From Euglena gracilis (Eukaryota; Euglenida; Euglenophyceae; Euglenales), in NCBI GenBank assembly GCA_039621445.1, contig CP154955.1, forward strand, positions 25,909,069 to 25,973,068: a stretch of 64,000 nucleotides of DNA. Direction: 5' to 3'. The number at the start of each line of letters is the position of its first letter. The first letter of the stretch is position 1. Below, piece after piece: positions 21,862 to 34,318 of this stretch. The notes beneath the pieces were generated by a model that did no database searches, was not told the origin of the DNA, and saw nothing but the letters and a program-made list of their open reading frames with translations. The position numbers were made by a program, and so were the translations under genes.

Positions 21862-24800
21862 CCCTGACAAATGGAGGCTCATGCGAGGAGGATGGGGGTG
21901 GTGCGGGTGCTGCCTGCGATACAGCTGCGTTGTAGGCCTGGATGCCCGCTGTGGAGGGGAGGAAATGCTGCTCTGGAATTGATTTCAGAGTTGCTGTACC
22001 GCTTGTTATTGACAACCCTGGCCTCAGGATGCATAATTAAAACCCCCCGATGAGAAGGCCACCCCAAATAACTGCCAAAAATCCGAATAACCCCCCCCCC
22101 CCCCCCGCGCGCAACACGTGCGCAAGACAAACCAATGGCACGCATCAGGGCAGTCACCCCGTCATGGGCAGCGTCTAGCATCCGCTGCGCCTGCACCTCC
22201 TCCACCCCCAGCGCGTGGGCCACGGACGCCATGTCCTGCCGGTCCAACTGTGCCGTGGCCTGCACATGGAGGGCGGGGTGGATGCCCTTTGACGTTTGAG
22301 GGGACTGACAGCGACGCCTGCGACGGTCTGGGGTGGGCGGTCAGCAGGACGGCAGTCCCACCCTGCGGTCAAGAGGGTCAACAGAAGATCTTGAGGTCCA
22401 CACCAAAAAGCTCTTTTCGGGCGTTTGTGGCCATTACTTTGAGCCGCACACACTGGTTCGGGCTGGGGTTTTGGCGGCTTGGGAGGTGCGCACACGTCTG
22501 AGCGCTCACGCACAACATGGGCACCGCCTTCTCATTGGGGTTTCCCCACACGTCGCTCATCAAATTCACTCCCACGGGCACACAAAGCTGCGGAAGGCGT
22601 GTTCTGGGAAATCCGCAGGGTGCCCAAACCTGCTGGAATCGCTCCGCGAGGGCCTCCATGGCTGAGTGAGGCGCCGAAGGGCCACGCTCCACGAGAGGTT
22701 CCTGGCTGGGCGGCCGCCTCTCCGTCCTGCTGGCCTGCATGGCAGAGGGAGGGCCAGCCCCCTCACCATGGCCAGTCGGGCATGCATATGTGCCCTGTGC
22801 ACTTCCACCTGCCGCAGGCTTTTGTTTACCAACCCGGGGGGAGGGGGGTTTCTTGTGCTATGGGCAGGGGGGTGGAGAAACTGCACACGGGCCGGTCAAA
22901 AACTGCACTGCAAAAAACTGCAAAAAACTGCAAAAAACTGCAAAAAACTGCAAAAAACTGCACTTCAACAAAAATTAGCAATAAACAAGCTAAAATGATG
23001 TGCATATGCAAAACAACGTAAATTGCGACCACATGAGCACACCCCAATTCACCTAATTTTTTTTTGCGCAGCTTTGGAGCTTATGACGACAAAAATGGAA
23101 GCAATCAAACAAGGAACACTGCACATGGCTTTCATGCATTGAAAATGCAAGTCATGTGTTTGGATGCCGGGCCACACCACTTTTCCTGCGCCAAAACTTG
23201 TACCGACCATGCCCACAAAAATGACAAACAGTTTCCTTTCTAAATATGGAAAAAATGCACATATATCCATACACAAAAAACCTTTGGCCGCCTCACATGC
23301 TTGCCAACGATCATTCGCCTAGGAAAAAAGCAAAAAAAAACATCACCGAAAATGGAAAGTGAACGCACTCATTAGGCATGGGGGGGGAGGTACGACGCAA
23401 TCCGGTGTGTTGAAAACTTGCGGAATGCGGAATGCGACCCATCAATTCGCCTTTTGATGTTCAGGAGCGACTTTCCAATCCGGGGACAAAATGGTCATTT
23501 TCGCAAACACTATACTTTTGGTCACAATAAGATCCCAGAGCGACGAGCCTTCACCCACTTCGCAAACACGCTGACGGGGCGTTGATCGTTGCTAACCGGT
23601 CACCCCCAATTATGTGCGCATTGGCGTTGGCCACCGGTGCGGTGTGATTAAACTCACATTGTTCTTCATTCTCCCCAAGGCAGCCTGTCAGTATTACACA
23701 GCTCTTGGAAACGTGCAATGATTTCTTGTTTTGTGGCATTCTTGAAGATGGAAAAGCAATGCCGAGCGTTCTGTTGCTTCTTCCATAGTCTCGTAAAAGA
23801 GGACTGGGTCAGCTTCCTCTTTTGAGGAGGGGCCCGTGCCTCAAAGGCTTCTCTGGCTTCCGGCTGCCGCTGAAACTCTGTGCTGTCTCTGGCAGGTCCC
23901 TACATACAAGATTCTGTAGGAACCTGCATTCATCCATCGGTCCACCCACTCATGCATCTCGAATGACGACGGCAGAGCGTGCTGTCCAGCAAATTGAGAT
24001 GTCTTTTGGATGAGGCGCAATTTTGTCACCCTCTCTCCTCAGTCTTTGACACCCCATCCACCAGCTCATCATCGCTGCCATCGGACAGGACGTCCACGTC
24101 CGCCGAGGAAGGGGACGGATCCTATAAACCCCGGGGGGTCTATAAGTGGGTGGGGTTTAATTGTGGACTTGTCACCAAAACAACAAAATAAACATCTCAG
24201 GTTTCTTCAAAACTGGATCAAAAAAAAAACTGCAAAAAACTGCACACGTGTGCAGTTTTTTCAGAAAAAAATCTGCAAAAAACTGCAAAAAACCCAAAAC
24301 GTGAAAACTGCAAAAAACTGCAAAAACTGCACGGTGCATATTTTCCACCCCCCTGGCTATGGGTGCCTGCCCATAGCACGCAAACCCCCAGGAGAGGGGG
24401 GGGGGGTCGGATCAGGCTTCGTTCTAAGACCCCTGGGGGGTCCCCACCCACCCAGCCCGGCGCGGGACCCCCCCCCCAAAATCGGGCTGTCTGAAGACAA
24501 TTCCCAAAAAAATTCGGCGCTTTGTGTGCTTCCGGCCCAGCCCCCCCCCCCGGTCCAGCCCCGGACCCACTCACCCACCTCCCTCCCCAGCCAAACATTT
24601 TTGGGACGCTTTTGGGCAACAGGCGCCTTGGGCCGGGCGGTGTGCCACCGCACACCCCAGCCCAATGGGCAGGCAGGAGGGGGGGCCGGCCCTTTCGACT
24701 GCCCTTCAAATGGGGACGGCCCCAGCCATTCGCCACGGGGGTGGGATCCCTCCCCCATTGCCTCCCCAACCGATGGACAAGCCCCCGCCTCCCCAAGCAG

Positions 24801-27800
24801 ACGCTGAGGAAAAGGCCAAAGTCAAGGAGGGAGCCCTCGAGGCCTCTGATGGGGGGGGGGCAAGGTGAGAAGGCACCAAGGGGGCTGCAGGGGGCGGCGG
24901 CCCAAAACGGCCACCAGACCCGGGGCGGTAATGCACAAAAAAAGCACGGTAGCGAACCCCAGATTCAAAAGAATGCCCTTACGGAAGGGCAGGCTTGTCG
25001 CTCGATGGGGATCTCTACGATGGCCGCTGGCAATCACACCAGCGGTGGCTCGGGGGGGGCTGTCCGGGCCCCCTGGCCCTGGGGTGATGGGGCGGCCGTA
25101 GGGGGCTGGTCTGCCACGGCAAGGCTTGAGGCCAGGCCAACTCCCCTGTGCAGCTGGAGGCCTAAAAGTGAAATTGCAAAAAAATAATGCCAAAAGCGAA
25201 TACGCTTCTTCTGGAGCGGACTCACCTCCAGTATTTTTTTTATCCATTGTGCAACCTTGGTGAATATTTTGCACCGTCATTCATATTTTATTGAACCGAA
25301 AATACAAAAAAGATGATTTTTGAAGTTTGGGATGTATTGATCCCAAAGATGTGGAATTTGTTGGCCAAAAAGGCAAAAATTTTACAAAAGATTTGGTTTC
25401 AGGGAAAATATTGTCCAAGACACTGTTTTCTCAAGCAAAACCATTTCTAAGCAGACTTGAAAGACCACAAAAAATGCCCAAACCCACAAATTTTACCCAA
25501 AACTCAAGCAAATACAAAAAAACAACCATGTTTGTGTTCCCTCCCCCATGCCAGCCATTTGAGGATGGCCGGAACTCATTCCATTTTCCATTTCAAGTTA
25601 AGACAGGGAAAACAAGGCTGAGGGAGGCAAAGACTTTGAAAAATTTGGGGAAAATTAGCAGAAAAATGCAGATATTGAAAAAACTTGTGCAATTTGCGGG
25701 GAAATTGCACATATCAAATTCGAGGCTGGCCGCCACCAGGCCCCCTTGGGGACATTGCTGTACATTGGGGGTGGACACTGAATGTGGTGCCTCCGCTGTA
25801 CTGGGGGCTTGGTGCGCACTTGTAAGGGGATAACAGGCCACCAAGTCCATTCCCCTCCTGGACCAGGGGGGGGGGTGGCCTGCCCACCACGGCATCGATG
25901 CGAGGGGTTGGCACCGCCGGCCGGGTGGACATGTGTGGCGGCGGGCTGGAGGGGGCGCTGTGGGCGGTGGCCCGCGGTGTCTGGGCCACACATTTACTTA
26001 GTGGCCCCCAGGGATGAGGGAGGGGTACGTCTTCCCAGAACAAAACCCACCCACTCACATTTTTGGAAAACTTACCCACCCGCAACAGAATTTAACCAAC
26101 CACGGTGGCTTTGGTGCCCTCGAGCGCCGGGCCAGGCACGTGCTGCCCCCCCCACCCCAGGGGTGGGGTCAGTGCCTGGCTGGCCGTGGGTTAAAAAAAG
26201 TGCCCAAAATAGACTCTTGTAGGCTTCCAGTACCTTCAGCACCAGAAATGCCTTGGCCAAGTGCCCAGACACGTTTGGGCACACATATGCCCGACCCCCC
26301 CCCCTGAGGGGGACAGGGGGTCGGATCCAGGTGCCTGGAGTACCTGCACAGGCAGAACCCCCGGCCTTGCCCGAAAGTTCAGCCTGATCCACAGCCCTCC
26401 TTCGGGGGACCCACCACTCACCCAGCCCAAAAATCACCCGAATTGACCAGAAGCCCTGAAATTTTTTCCAGCCAACCGGGCACACCACCCCTCTCGGCGA
26501 GGGGGTTTTGGGTCCCAACCCACACCCACCCATCGAAATCCCACATTGCTACCACAGTCATCCCGCTTGGGGATGGGGTCAAGCAGGACTTGAAAGAAGA
26601 CCCGGCTCTCCGTTTTGGGTCCATTGCTGAAAAATCCCAGGGGGGGTCGTGATTGCGGAGACCAGTTCAAGTGAATATATGGTTCGGGCCGCCTTCTGTG
26701 TGCGGCGGCGGTCGGCGGCCGCCTCGCGGGCTGCCTCGTCCAGCACCGCCGCCAGCGACCCGCCGAACGCTGCCCGGGGATGATGGGCAGGGATTGGCGT
26801 AAGGTGAGGGGGGAATGGTCATCATGGGGAATGGGCCACCTCCACGTGCACAGACAAAAAGGGCCAGAGGGGGAAAACAGCGCCAGGCCAAGAGAAGGGA
26901 TGAAAGGCACCAAACAAACAGCCACAGTGCCCACAGGGGGGGGGGATGGTCCGGACCTGACTCCAGTGGCAGCAGCAAAGTGCCACAGAAATGACCAAAG
27001 AGGCGATTTTTTGGATGCTTTTGAGGGGAAGGATTTGTCAAAAAGAAAATCCTAAATTTTCTGGTGCAAAATGTCGAAGGAAGATTGACCAGCCGGGGTT
27101 AGAAAAAAAGTGGTGTCGTAGAGGCATATTTGGGATCATTTTGGGGTGGTGGGCGTGAAGCAATTGTGACTGCAACTTATCCGAAATTTAGTAGTGTTTC
27201 CTTCGGAATTCAAAATTTAGGGGGAATATGAATCAGTCTGCTTTTGTTGGAGCCATGCATCAGACAGCGCGAGACAAGCGACATTTTTTTGGACCACAAA
27301 TGGGCAGCAAATCCATCACGACCAACAGGTGGTGCAAAAACAAAACCTTCAGTTGGTGAGGGGATGTGTCCCTCCTGGGTGGGCGGTCAGTTTTGAGCAA
27401 TTTCTTGCCATATAAACCCAACCAACTTATTACTTACGCCCCCAACAAACAGCTCATACAACCATGGAAAGTTTGTTATTGGGGAGGGCGGGGTTTACTG
27501 CTCAAAGTTGGTCCAGATTTCTGCTGGGGTGGGGTGGCAGAACCCCCCACCGTCGGGTCCAGCGGGCTCCTTGAAGCCCCCACCCTTCCTGTCCTGCACC
27601 GAGGGGGAGGGCGTCTGGGGTCAGACCAATAGCACCCCGCAAAGAAAATTTTGACCTAAAAATTGGCATCCCCGGAAATACGGGGGCCTGGCGGGGTTGG
27701 GGGTGGACCCCCCTACAGGGTTTCGGGGATTCCTGTACAGCTCTGGCTGGGGGGGGGTTGTTTGTTTGGTTCACCGGCCCATTCCGGCTGACCGATGCAC

Positions 27801-28898
27801 CCTTGCTGCTGAACCAGCAACGGACCAGCCACATATGACTGCTGGGTGTGTAGCGCCCGAAATGTTGCATATGGGCAATGCCGGTGGTGGCTGTTGGGCA
27901 ACGGGCTTTCCCCCGCCCGCGACGACGACGGCGGCACCCAGACCGCCACCGGGGGGACGGTGGGAGCCACACCTTCCACAGACTGCCGCTCCTCCGCCAG
28001 CCGCCGGCAGCTGCCGTGCGGGGACCGGCCGGGCGTCGCGGGGCCCCCCTCCCGGCGGCGCTCCGCCTCCCGCTGCTCCTCGAGCCGCTGGAAGCGCTGC
28101 GCGTGGCGGGCGGTGGCCTCCGCCAGCCCGCGCTGCCGGTGCCGCTCCAGCCGGGCCGCCTGGGCAGCGGAGGGGCCGGGGGCAGGGCTGGGGACTTTGG
28201 GGGGGGGGGGCTGGTTGGAGGTGGCAGTTGGCGGTTGGGGCAGCAATCGGGGTTGAGAGCGCCTGAGGGTTGGGGAGGGGTTGGGCATTGGACCACAACC
28301 TGGGGGGAGGGGGCGGGGGCGACGACTGGGCCCGCCCTGGCCGGCGTGCTCCGGGAGGGGGAAGGCGTGCAGGAAGCCGCTGCGGGCGTTCATCGCCTGC
28401 CAGGAGAGGGGAGGGCTGGCCCGCCCCTTGCTGTGTTGTGGCCTTCGTGGCGCCGCCAGCCAACCCCGCCAGGCCCCCTACGGCCCCGGCGGCGGCAGTC
28501 GTGGCCGCAGAATGTGTTGTACATCACATTGGACAGGCGACGTGACCCAGAGCGGGTGGCTGTGAAGCTGCCGGGCAGGCGGGCCGACCTCCAGTTCCCG
28601 CAGGGCCTTCTCGTTCTCCGACAGTGGCTTGGGCTTGGGCTTCAGCAAGGGGAAGGCGTTCCCTGGGCAGCCAAGGGAGGGACCTGGTGGCCAGGAGGCC
28701 GGGCGGCGCCTCCCCGGCGGCAAGCCGTCGGCCGGGTCGGAATGTGTCCCGTCGGCCACGCCGCGGCATCGCACGAACATCGCCACGCGCGGGGGCCGGC
28801 ACACCCGGCAGGGGGATGGCCCGGGCCACGTCGTCGCTGCCCCGCAGCACGACGTTGTAGCCCGGCACCACGATGTCGTCCTCTGCCGCGGAGGGCAT
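21862..28898 (-). CDS. Unrecognised coiled-coil protein, multi-exon
   Basis: Minus exons with matching phases: 28898-28805 (Met in context ACGGATGCC; 'MPSAAEDDIVVPGYNVVL'), 28662-28589 ('KPKPLSENEKALRELE'), 28396-27973 (Pro-rich, then the coiled coil 'LERHRQRGLAEATARHAQRF'), and 26769-26663 ('LAAVLDEAAREAAADRRRTQ'). Next comes a doubtful exon near 25170-25040. Then 22661-22630 ('MEALAERFQQ'), 22587-22510 ('CVPVGVNLMSDVWGNPNEK'), 22452-22383 ('RLKVMATNARKELFGVDLK'), 22327-22133 (three-helix, UBA-like 'DMASVAHALGVEEVQAQRM'), and 21948-21862 (Ala/Pro/Ser-rich). Donors are GTGTGG, GTCGGC, GTCTCC and GTTTGG; acceptors have C-rich tracts. I do not recognise the family. It may continue into the RING exons at 18931-14346, which would make it an E3 ligase; that is inference. 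Confidence 0.5.
22844..24391. mobile_element. TIR element with AAAAAACTGC arrays
   Basis: The left end (22844-22886) and the reverse complement of the right end (24331-24391) share GGGGGTTT, GTGCTATGGGCAGG and GGGGGGTGGA blocks, giving a candidate terminal inverted repeat. Inside each end is an array of CTGCAAAAAA (22904-22967 and 24221-24330), in the same orientation at both ends. No duplication could be fixed and no coding frame is convincing. The GCTATGGGCAGG motif recurs reversed at 55217-55231. It lies upstream of the 22661 exon, in an intron of the coiled-coil gene. Confidence 0.5.
26110..26403. repeat. Family G repeat, copy 1
   Basis: About 290 bp, homologous to 35790-36030. Shared blocks are AAAAAGTGCCC-AAAAT, GGCTTCC-GT-CCTT, and TTGGCC-AGTGCC-A. 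Both copies carry C/G runs at the ends and a central inverted repeat (26226-26245, degenerate; 35856-35875). It lies in an intron of the coiled-coil gene. Confidence 0.7.
26598..26652. repeat. Fragment of C-capped family B
   Basis: GACCCGG...TTTTGGGTCCATTGCTG...CCAGGGGGG matches the 5' part of the family B elements at 34505 and 47714. Only about 55 bp remain. Confidence 0.6.
27655..27775. repeat. Family H repeat, copy 1
   Basis: It contains AAAAATTGGCATCCCCGG, a CCCCGGAAATACGGGG hairpin, and GGTGGACCCCCC...GGGATTCCTGTACAG. Related copies lie at about 43010-43090, 45585-45665 and 57835-57975. The last has the same order, including CTCCCGGGAATACGGGAG. C/G runs bound each. Confidence 0.65.
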
Positions 28899-29832
28899 CC
28901 GTGGGCTACATCACAGAGGGGGCAGGGCTGTGGTGGGGGGGGGGGCACGCTCTGCCTTGCGCCAGACCGTAAACAAATGAACAATTTGTAAACCAAAAAT
29001 TATCAGTGGGGGAAATGGGCCGCAAACAGGCGATGCAAAACAAAACAGCGTATTACTGCATTTTTGGGTGGTGTGAGGGCACAGAAAAAAAAAGGAAAAA
29101 AAACATTCCCCCCCCCCAACCTTTTTCAGGGGTCGCCCTGTTTCAAAAAAAAAATGCCCACTGAATGGTTCAAGAATCAAAAAGAAACCAAATCCATCAG
29201 GAAAAATTACAGTTCGACAGCCAAAGCCCCCCCAGTTAAATTTGATTTCCAGCAGAACACAAAAAACAACAAACATGCTCCATACCCTTTCATCTCGTGT
29301 TATGACTCTCGTTTACATAATCCAGAACAATCACGCGCTTCTTCAGTTTGCATAGGGAGAACCAAGAACCAAGCACCTGCACCTCGCGCCCAGCCCACCA
29401 TAAATGTGCAGGTGCCAAACACTTCGTATACACACACAGATGAGAATGAACAAGCAAGGTGCACTGCGCATCTGTGACTGCCGGGCCCCTCTTCTGAATC
29501 GGTGTTGCTGGGGGAATTCCTTGGGGGGGGACTCCTTACCGACCCGAGAATGTGAGCTTGTGGGGCAGTGTTGTCAGTCAATGTGGGTGCGTGTGTTGTC
29601 TACCGGGCCCCTCTCTACCGTCTACCCTCTGTAACCTTGCAAATAATATTCCATTGGGTATGACGCGGTCAGACAAGAATTGACGTCTTGGAAAAAAGCC
29701 AAAATCCAAATATACTTGCAAAAAAAAGGCCCAAGTGGATAACCATTTGGCATAGGGGGGATCATTAGACATTGTGAGAGGGAAAGGCTGTACCCGAAAG
29801 CCTGGGTGTCGGATTCTTCCCACCCACACCAT
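28899..29832. other. Intergenic interval upstream of the coiled-coil gene
   Basis: This probably holds the promoter of the minus-strand gene starting at 28898. I see C/G runs (28933-28950, 29108-29118) and a plus frame 29064-29477 without known motifs. No TATA-like or other promoter element stands out. Confidence 0.3.
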
Positions 29833-32067
29833 CTTAGGCGGCGGATTTCGCACTTAAGCTTTTTTGTCGATGTGCACAAATGAGGGCATCGACATTTTTT
29901 ACGAAAATGACAGGATATGACCCCAAAAACCCAAAGATGTAAGCAGGTGATGTGGTGCCCCAGGACGGGGAGATGGAAGCAGGGACTTTGGCAAACAGGG
30001 TCCTTAGAGCAGGTGCCAACGCAGCACGTAGCAGGTGTGTTTGAACCCTGCAATTCCTGTCTCATTAACTTAGGATATTAACTGAACGATATGGGGAGGC
30101 GTGCCTAAGCCTGAAGCGATACCCTGAAATTTGGCTGTGTGAGAAATTGGTGGTCAGTGTGGGCAAATGCGCAAATGGTTGGTGTGGGTAAATGCGCACA
30201 CCAACCATTTGTGTAACTGTGAAAAGGACCATGTGTGCCAGCTGAAATTGACGTGTCTGTAAAATTGTGCAAGTGGTTGGTTTGTGCAAACGTGAAACAG
30301 AATTTTTGGATGGTTTGCGCATCTGTGCACACCAACCACTTGTGAATATTAACACACGTACCATTTAAAGGGTGTGTCACCACTGCAGTTTGGAAATCCT
30401 TAAGTGGGATATATTTTGTAGAATTTTAAACACAAAAGAATGACCAGCCTGCGGGCCTGAGTTTGGGCATCGGCAATTGAAGCTGCGAAAAACCATTTTT
30501 TAGCCCCTGAAACATTAAAATAACTAACCCCCCCCCCAAATAGTATTGCACCCGCAGCTCTATTGGACGGCCGCCTCCGGCGGGGGGGGGGGGTGCAGCA
30601 CTATTTGGACCCGCAGCACTATTGGACTGGGTGCCTCTTAGTCCCGGCCTATCACCACAGGCTCCCTTTTTGTCTGCTCGGTGTCCTTCTCTGAGGCTAG
30701 TGAGGTCGTGTGGTTCATCTTCGGACAACTTCTGTGATTTGCTCGGGTGGGAATTTGCCCCCTTTCCCCTCTCTGCGGATTAAAAAAGGTTCCTGCAGTG
30801 GGCTGCACCAGCTTCTTCTCATTTCACATTGCTGTGATTTGGGGGGGGTGCAGCACTATTGGACGCTCGCTTCATCCGGCAGGGGGTGCAGCACTATTTG
30901 GACCCGCAGCTCTATTGGCCCCGCAGCACTATTAGGGGGGGTTAACATTTTCGGTTTTTATCATCAAAAACCGAGTTCAGAAGTGCCCTTCACCCCCCAG
31001 CATTTTAGTCCGAAAATGAGGCACAGTTGATTGGCTGAAAATGGATGTGTCTACTGACTTGAAAATCCCTGTGTTCATGGGGCCACATAATGCAGTACAC
31101 TGACACGCTTCATTTGACCTTTCTCAGACATACCTTGCAACACCACCACTTTGAGCACAACACCTCCACACGCTGCTCTCCTCCGTCCTTGTTGCCAAGG
31201 CTTCAAAATGAAGGGAAAAAAAATGGTTAGTGTCCACAATTGTGAAAAGCAACCATTTTAATGTTGATGTGCGCATTTGCACACACCAACCGCCCAAACA
31301 CCAGCAGTATTCAAAGGGTCCAGCACTCTAGGATACAAGAGAGGTAATATCACAGCTCCAAACACACTGTCATTGGAGGCTCTTGGTTGGTTCTTAAATG
31401 GTCGGTGTGCGCAAATGCGCACATCGTCCATGTGTGCGTTTGCGCACACCGACATCATTTATGCTGTTGAATGGGTGCCACGAAGCCTTAAAAATCAGTG
31501 GGGTGTTGATGGGCAACTTGCCACCGAATTCGACAAATAACCGGTAGCAGTCCTCCTGTGTTCTGTATCCCCCCATCAACCACCAGTGGCAGAATTCTCG
31601 AACAGCCCATTGTTTATGTGGCATGTGCAATTCCACTCCTTTCGTAACCAACTTCAAAAACTTCCACAACGTGCTGCAAAACTTCAGAAAGCAAGCAAAG
31701 GGGTGGACCTGCTAGCCCACCTCTGGAGCACCACCTGACGCTGGTAGCTGTCACACAGGGAATGGGGGGTGGCGGCACCAGGGTTTTGGTGTTTCTGTGG
31801 GTGTTTTTTTCACTTTGGGGGGGGATAGGTCCGGGGGTTTTTGCGTCATTCCGACCTCAAAAAACAGCCAAAAAAAACACGTAATTCCCGGGAGAGCCGG
31901 TGTCAAAAACGAGAAATCGCTCGTATTTTGTCCAATCGTGTTCTCTTGTAACACCAGTGCTCAAAATGGTTTTTGGTCGATTTGCACAAATCAATGCACA
32001 AATCTCATCGTCGAAAATGCACAAATCTCATCAAAAAAAGGCTTAAATGCGAGATGTGCCGCCTAAG
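29833..32067. mobile_element. Palindrome-array TIR element P2
   Basis: The left end CTTAGGCGGCGGATTTCGC and right end GCGAGATGTGCCGCCTAAG are inverted. Flanking 5-mers ACCAT (29828-29832) and ACCGT (32068-32072) look like a duplication with one change. The left TIR continues through CACTTAAGCTTTTTTGTCGATGTGC, as in P1 and P3. Palindromes lie at 30177-30206 (GGTTGGTGTG...CACACCAACC), about 30297-30340, 31262-31291, 31400-31429 and 31428-31455. Family A copy 2 (30528-30942) is nested inside. A minus frame 31669-31394 ('KQWAVREFCHWWLMGGYRTQ') is of unknown type. Confidence 0.82.
30528..30942 (+). mobile_element. C-capped MITE family A, copy 2 (nested in P2)
   Basis: 415 bp, the same length and orientation as copy 1, with TA on each side (30526-30527, 30943-30944). 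Ends are ACCCCCCCCCCAAATAGTAT and ...GCACTATTAGGGGGGGT. Inserted in P2, so younger than it. Confidence 0.88.
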
Positions 32068-32072
32068 ACCGT

Positions 32073-34318
32073 AGCGCAATAAAAAAAAATCCTTTGCCAC
32101 CTTCAGCGCAGCAAAAAAAAACAACATGACCAAAAATAAGTTCCCCTGGAAAAAAAACAAGGGGTGGTCGATCCCCCACTTCCGGAATTCTTCGTCAGCC
32201 CTGGAGGGGTTTTGTGAAACACTGTCGTCAATTCTGGCGCATTATTATCCGTTTCAGTGCCTTTGGTTGGAAGAGACGCCACCGCACGCTAATTGGGGAA
32301 TTCACTTCTCCAGAAATGCAACACATCGGCAAAACACAGGCACATGGAAGTCTCCCTTTGAGGTCCGGACAACGCCTGTTTCGGTTTTGGCAGCGAGGCC
32401 AACCCTCAGGTCGGGGATAGTCGGGGATAGGGGGTAGCAGCCCCAGCCGAGAGAAAACAGCGCCGACCTTGTGGGGCAACGCCGAACCCCAGACCTTGTG
32501 GGGCAACCCCGAACCCTGGGGGAGGCGTGCCTCGTCCGTCCGGCAGCGCCCTCCAGGGGGTCGGGCGGCAGGGGCGGCGCCGCTCCCGAGGCGAAGCGAT
32601 GACCTCCTCCCCACAATACAGAACGCGCTGCGGCCATTTGGGCAGGCCTTTCCCTTCACACCGCAGCTCAGGACCCCAGCAATTGCTTGGGACAACCGGG
32701 GATGTGCATGACCCAATCTGGAGAGTGGCTGGGGGGGGGGAGTTGGGGGGGGGACTTAGGAAGTGGGGGGTTAGAGGGTCAAAAATGGAACTCATTTCAC
32801 CATGTGTCCTTTGGTGAGTCTTCTTGTTATTGTAGATTCTGAAGAAGAGACGGGGGGCACCCCCCCCACCAATGCGAAAGCTCGGAAACACAAAGATGCC
32901 AAACTCGGCAATGTGCAACAAAATAATTTCAGGAAATTTGGTTATTGCTTTGCTGTTCGGAGGGGTGAGGGGGTTGGAGTCAGGCTATTGCTTAAGGACC
33001 CTGGGGGGGTCCACTGGCTGGCCATTTTGCTGGACACTGGAAAAAAATCGACTAGCCAGACCCCTCCTCCCTGGGGGGGGGGTCCGGGGTCCTCCGACTG
33101 GAAAAAGTTTCCTCTGGCGCTGTGCGCCGAGGTGGAAATGAGGGTTTTAAATTGCTTTTTCTTGGCGGATTTCGTTCAAAAAAAAACCCCAATGGCCACA
33201 AAGACGGGTATTTTTGGCAAGTTTTGGGGCAAAATTATTACACCAGCTGGCCCTCCTTCGGACCCCCCTGGGGGTCCATTAGAATATACACCAGCCAAAT
33301 TTGGACTAGATGTAGTCCAGCCCCCCCCCCCACGGGTACTTCGAATCCTTAAACAAAAGCCTGGTTGGAGTGGAAGAATTGCACCTGTTTTAGGAGGGGT
33401 TTGAGGGTCAGGGGCAGGTAAGGGAAGGTTGGGGGGGGGGTTGGTTAGGGGGGTTGCGGGTTGGGGTCTCAACTTCAGGCCATTACTTGATTCGTGTTAA
33501 CCTGCCTTAAAATCAACTCAGTATGGTATTGCCATTGCCTGTTGGGAAAGCTAAGGTGAGCCCGCAGGTGCGTGAAAGTTCCACAATCCAGCGTGAGGGG
33601 ACCCAAGCACCCAGCCATCTGCAAGGGGAGGCAGAGTGCTTGAAAGTTCAAATGAAAATTTAGGGCATTTTGAGGTCCACAAAAAATATTTATGCATTCT
33701 TGTGTCGAGGAAGAGGGTTTTTGGGGGTGCCCAACAGATACTGAACCGACCATTCTTCGCATGGGGTCCGAATTTTTTCCAAAAAATGTTTGTTAAACGT
33801 CCCCTCAAAGCCCCCCCAGCCCTTGCAAAAGTAAAAGGCCGTCAGCAGTTGACAAAACAATGGCCAGCTTAAAAGGCCACCGGCTTCAGCCCAGCCTGTC
33901 AGGCTTCGGGGCAGGTCCTCCTTTTGGGGATCAGTGGGGGGCAAGCACCTGTGGTCACCAACCCCTTTGGGGCCCACATCGCCCTGCATTGCTTTGAGGT
34001 CCTTAAGGGTGCCCGAGAAACCCCACAAAGAGGCAACAAGAACTGTGGTTGTCAAAGGTGGCCGAAGGTGGCCAACAGCATTCAGAAGTTGCCAAGGGTG
34101 GCCAAAAGCAACCAAAAATGGCCAGAAAGAATCAAAAGGAAAGCAGCAAGAAGCCGCCAAAGGTGGCCGTGGCCCAAAATGGCCCAAAGTCACCTGAAAG
34201 AGCGCCAAAAGGGCCAAAACCATGCTCGAAAGCCGCCGACAATGCCCAAAAAGGTTCAACAGTGGCCCTAATCGCCCCGCGTCATCGACGGGTGCCTGGT
34301 CGGGGTACACGTGCCGGC
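32073..34318. other. Intergenic interval with G-run repeats
   Basis: A two-unit repeat GACCTTGTGGGGCAAC-CCGAACCC is at 32464-32516. A repeat with GGACCC-GGGGGGTCC and TGGCTGG blocks spans about 32995-33345, carrying a central hairpin CTGGCGCTGTGCGCCGAG near 33113-33131. Frames here are open on both strands because of base composition. I see no supported gene. It lies downstream of the FHA gene's stop codon. Confidence 0.35.

Noticed and set aside
28478-28545. Exon encoding 'SRRLSNVMYNTFCGHDC' on the minus strand
   Set aside because: Attractive peptide, but its phase fits neither neighbour; the GTCGGC donor at 28588 joins 28396 directly in phase.
27878-28972. 364-aa plus-strand ORF
   Set aside because: It is antisense to the coiled-coil gene exons, which have phase-consistent splice sites; high GC removes stops on both strands.
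30039-30060. tRNA T-loop-like TTTGAACCCTGCAATTC
   Set aside because: No acceptor stem, D-arm or anticodon arm can be drawn around it; no other tRNA candidate was seen.
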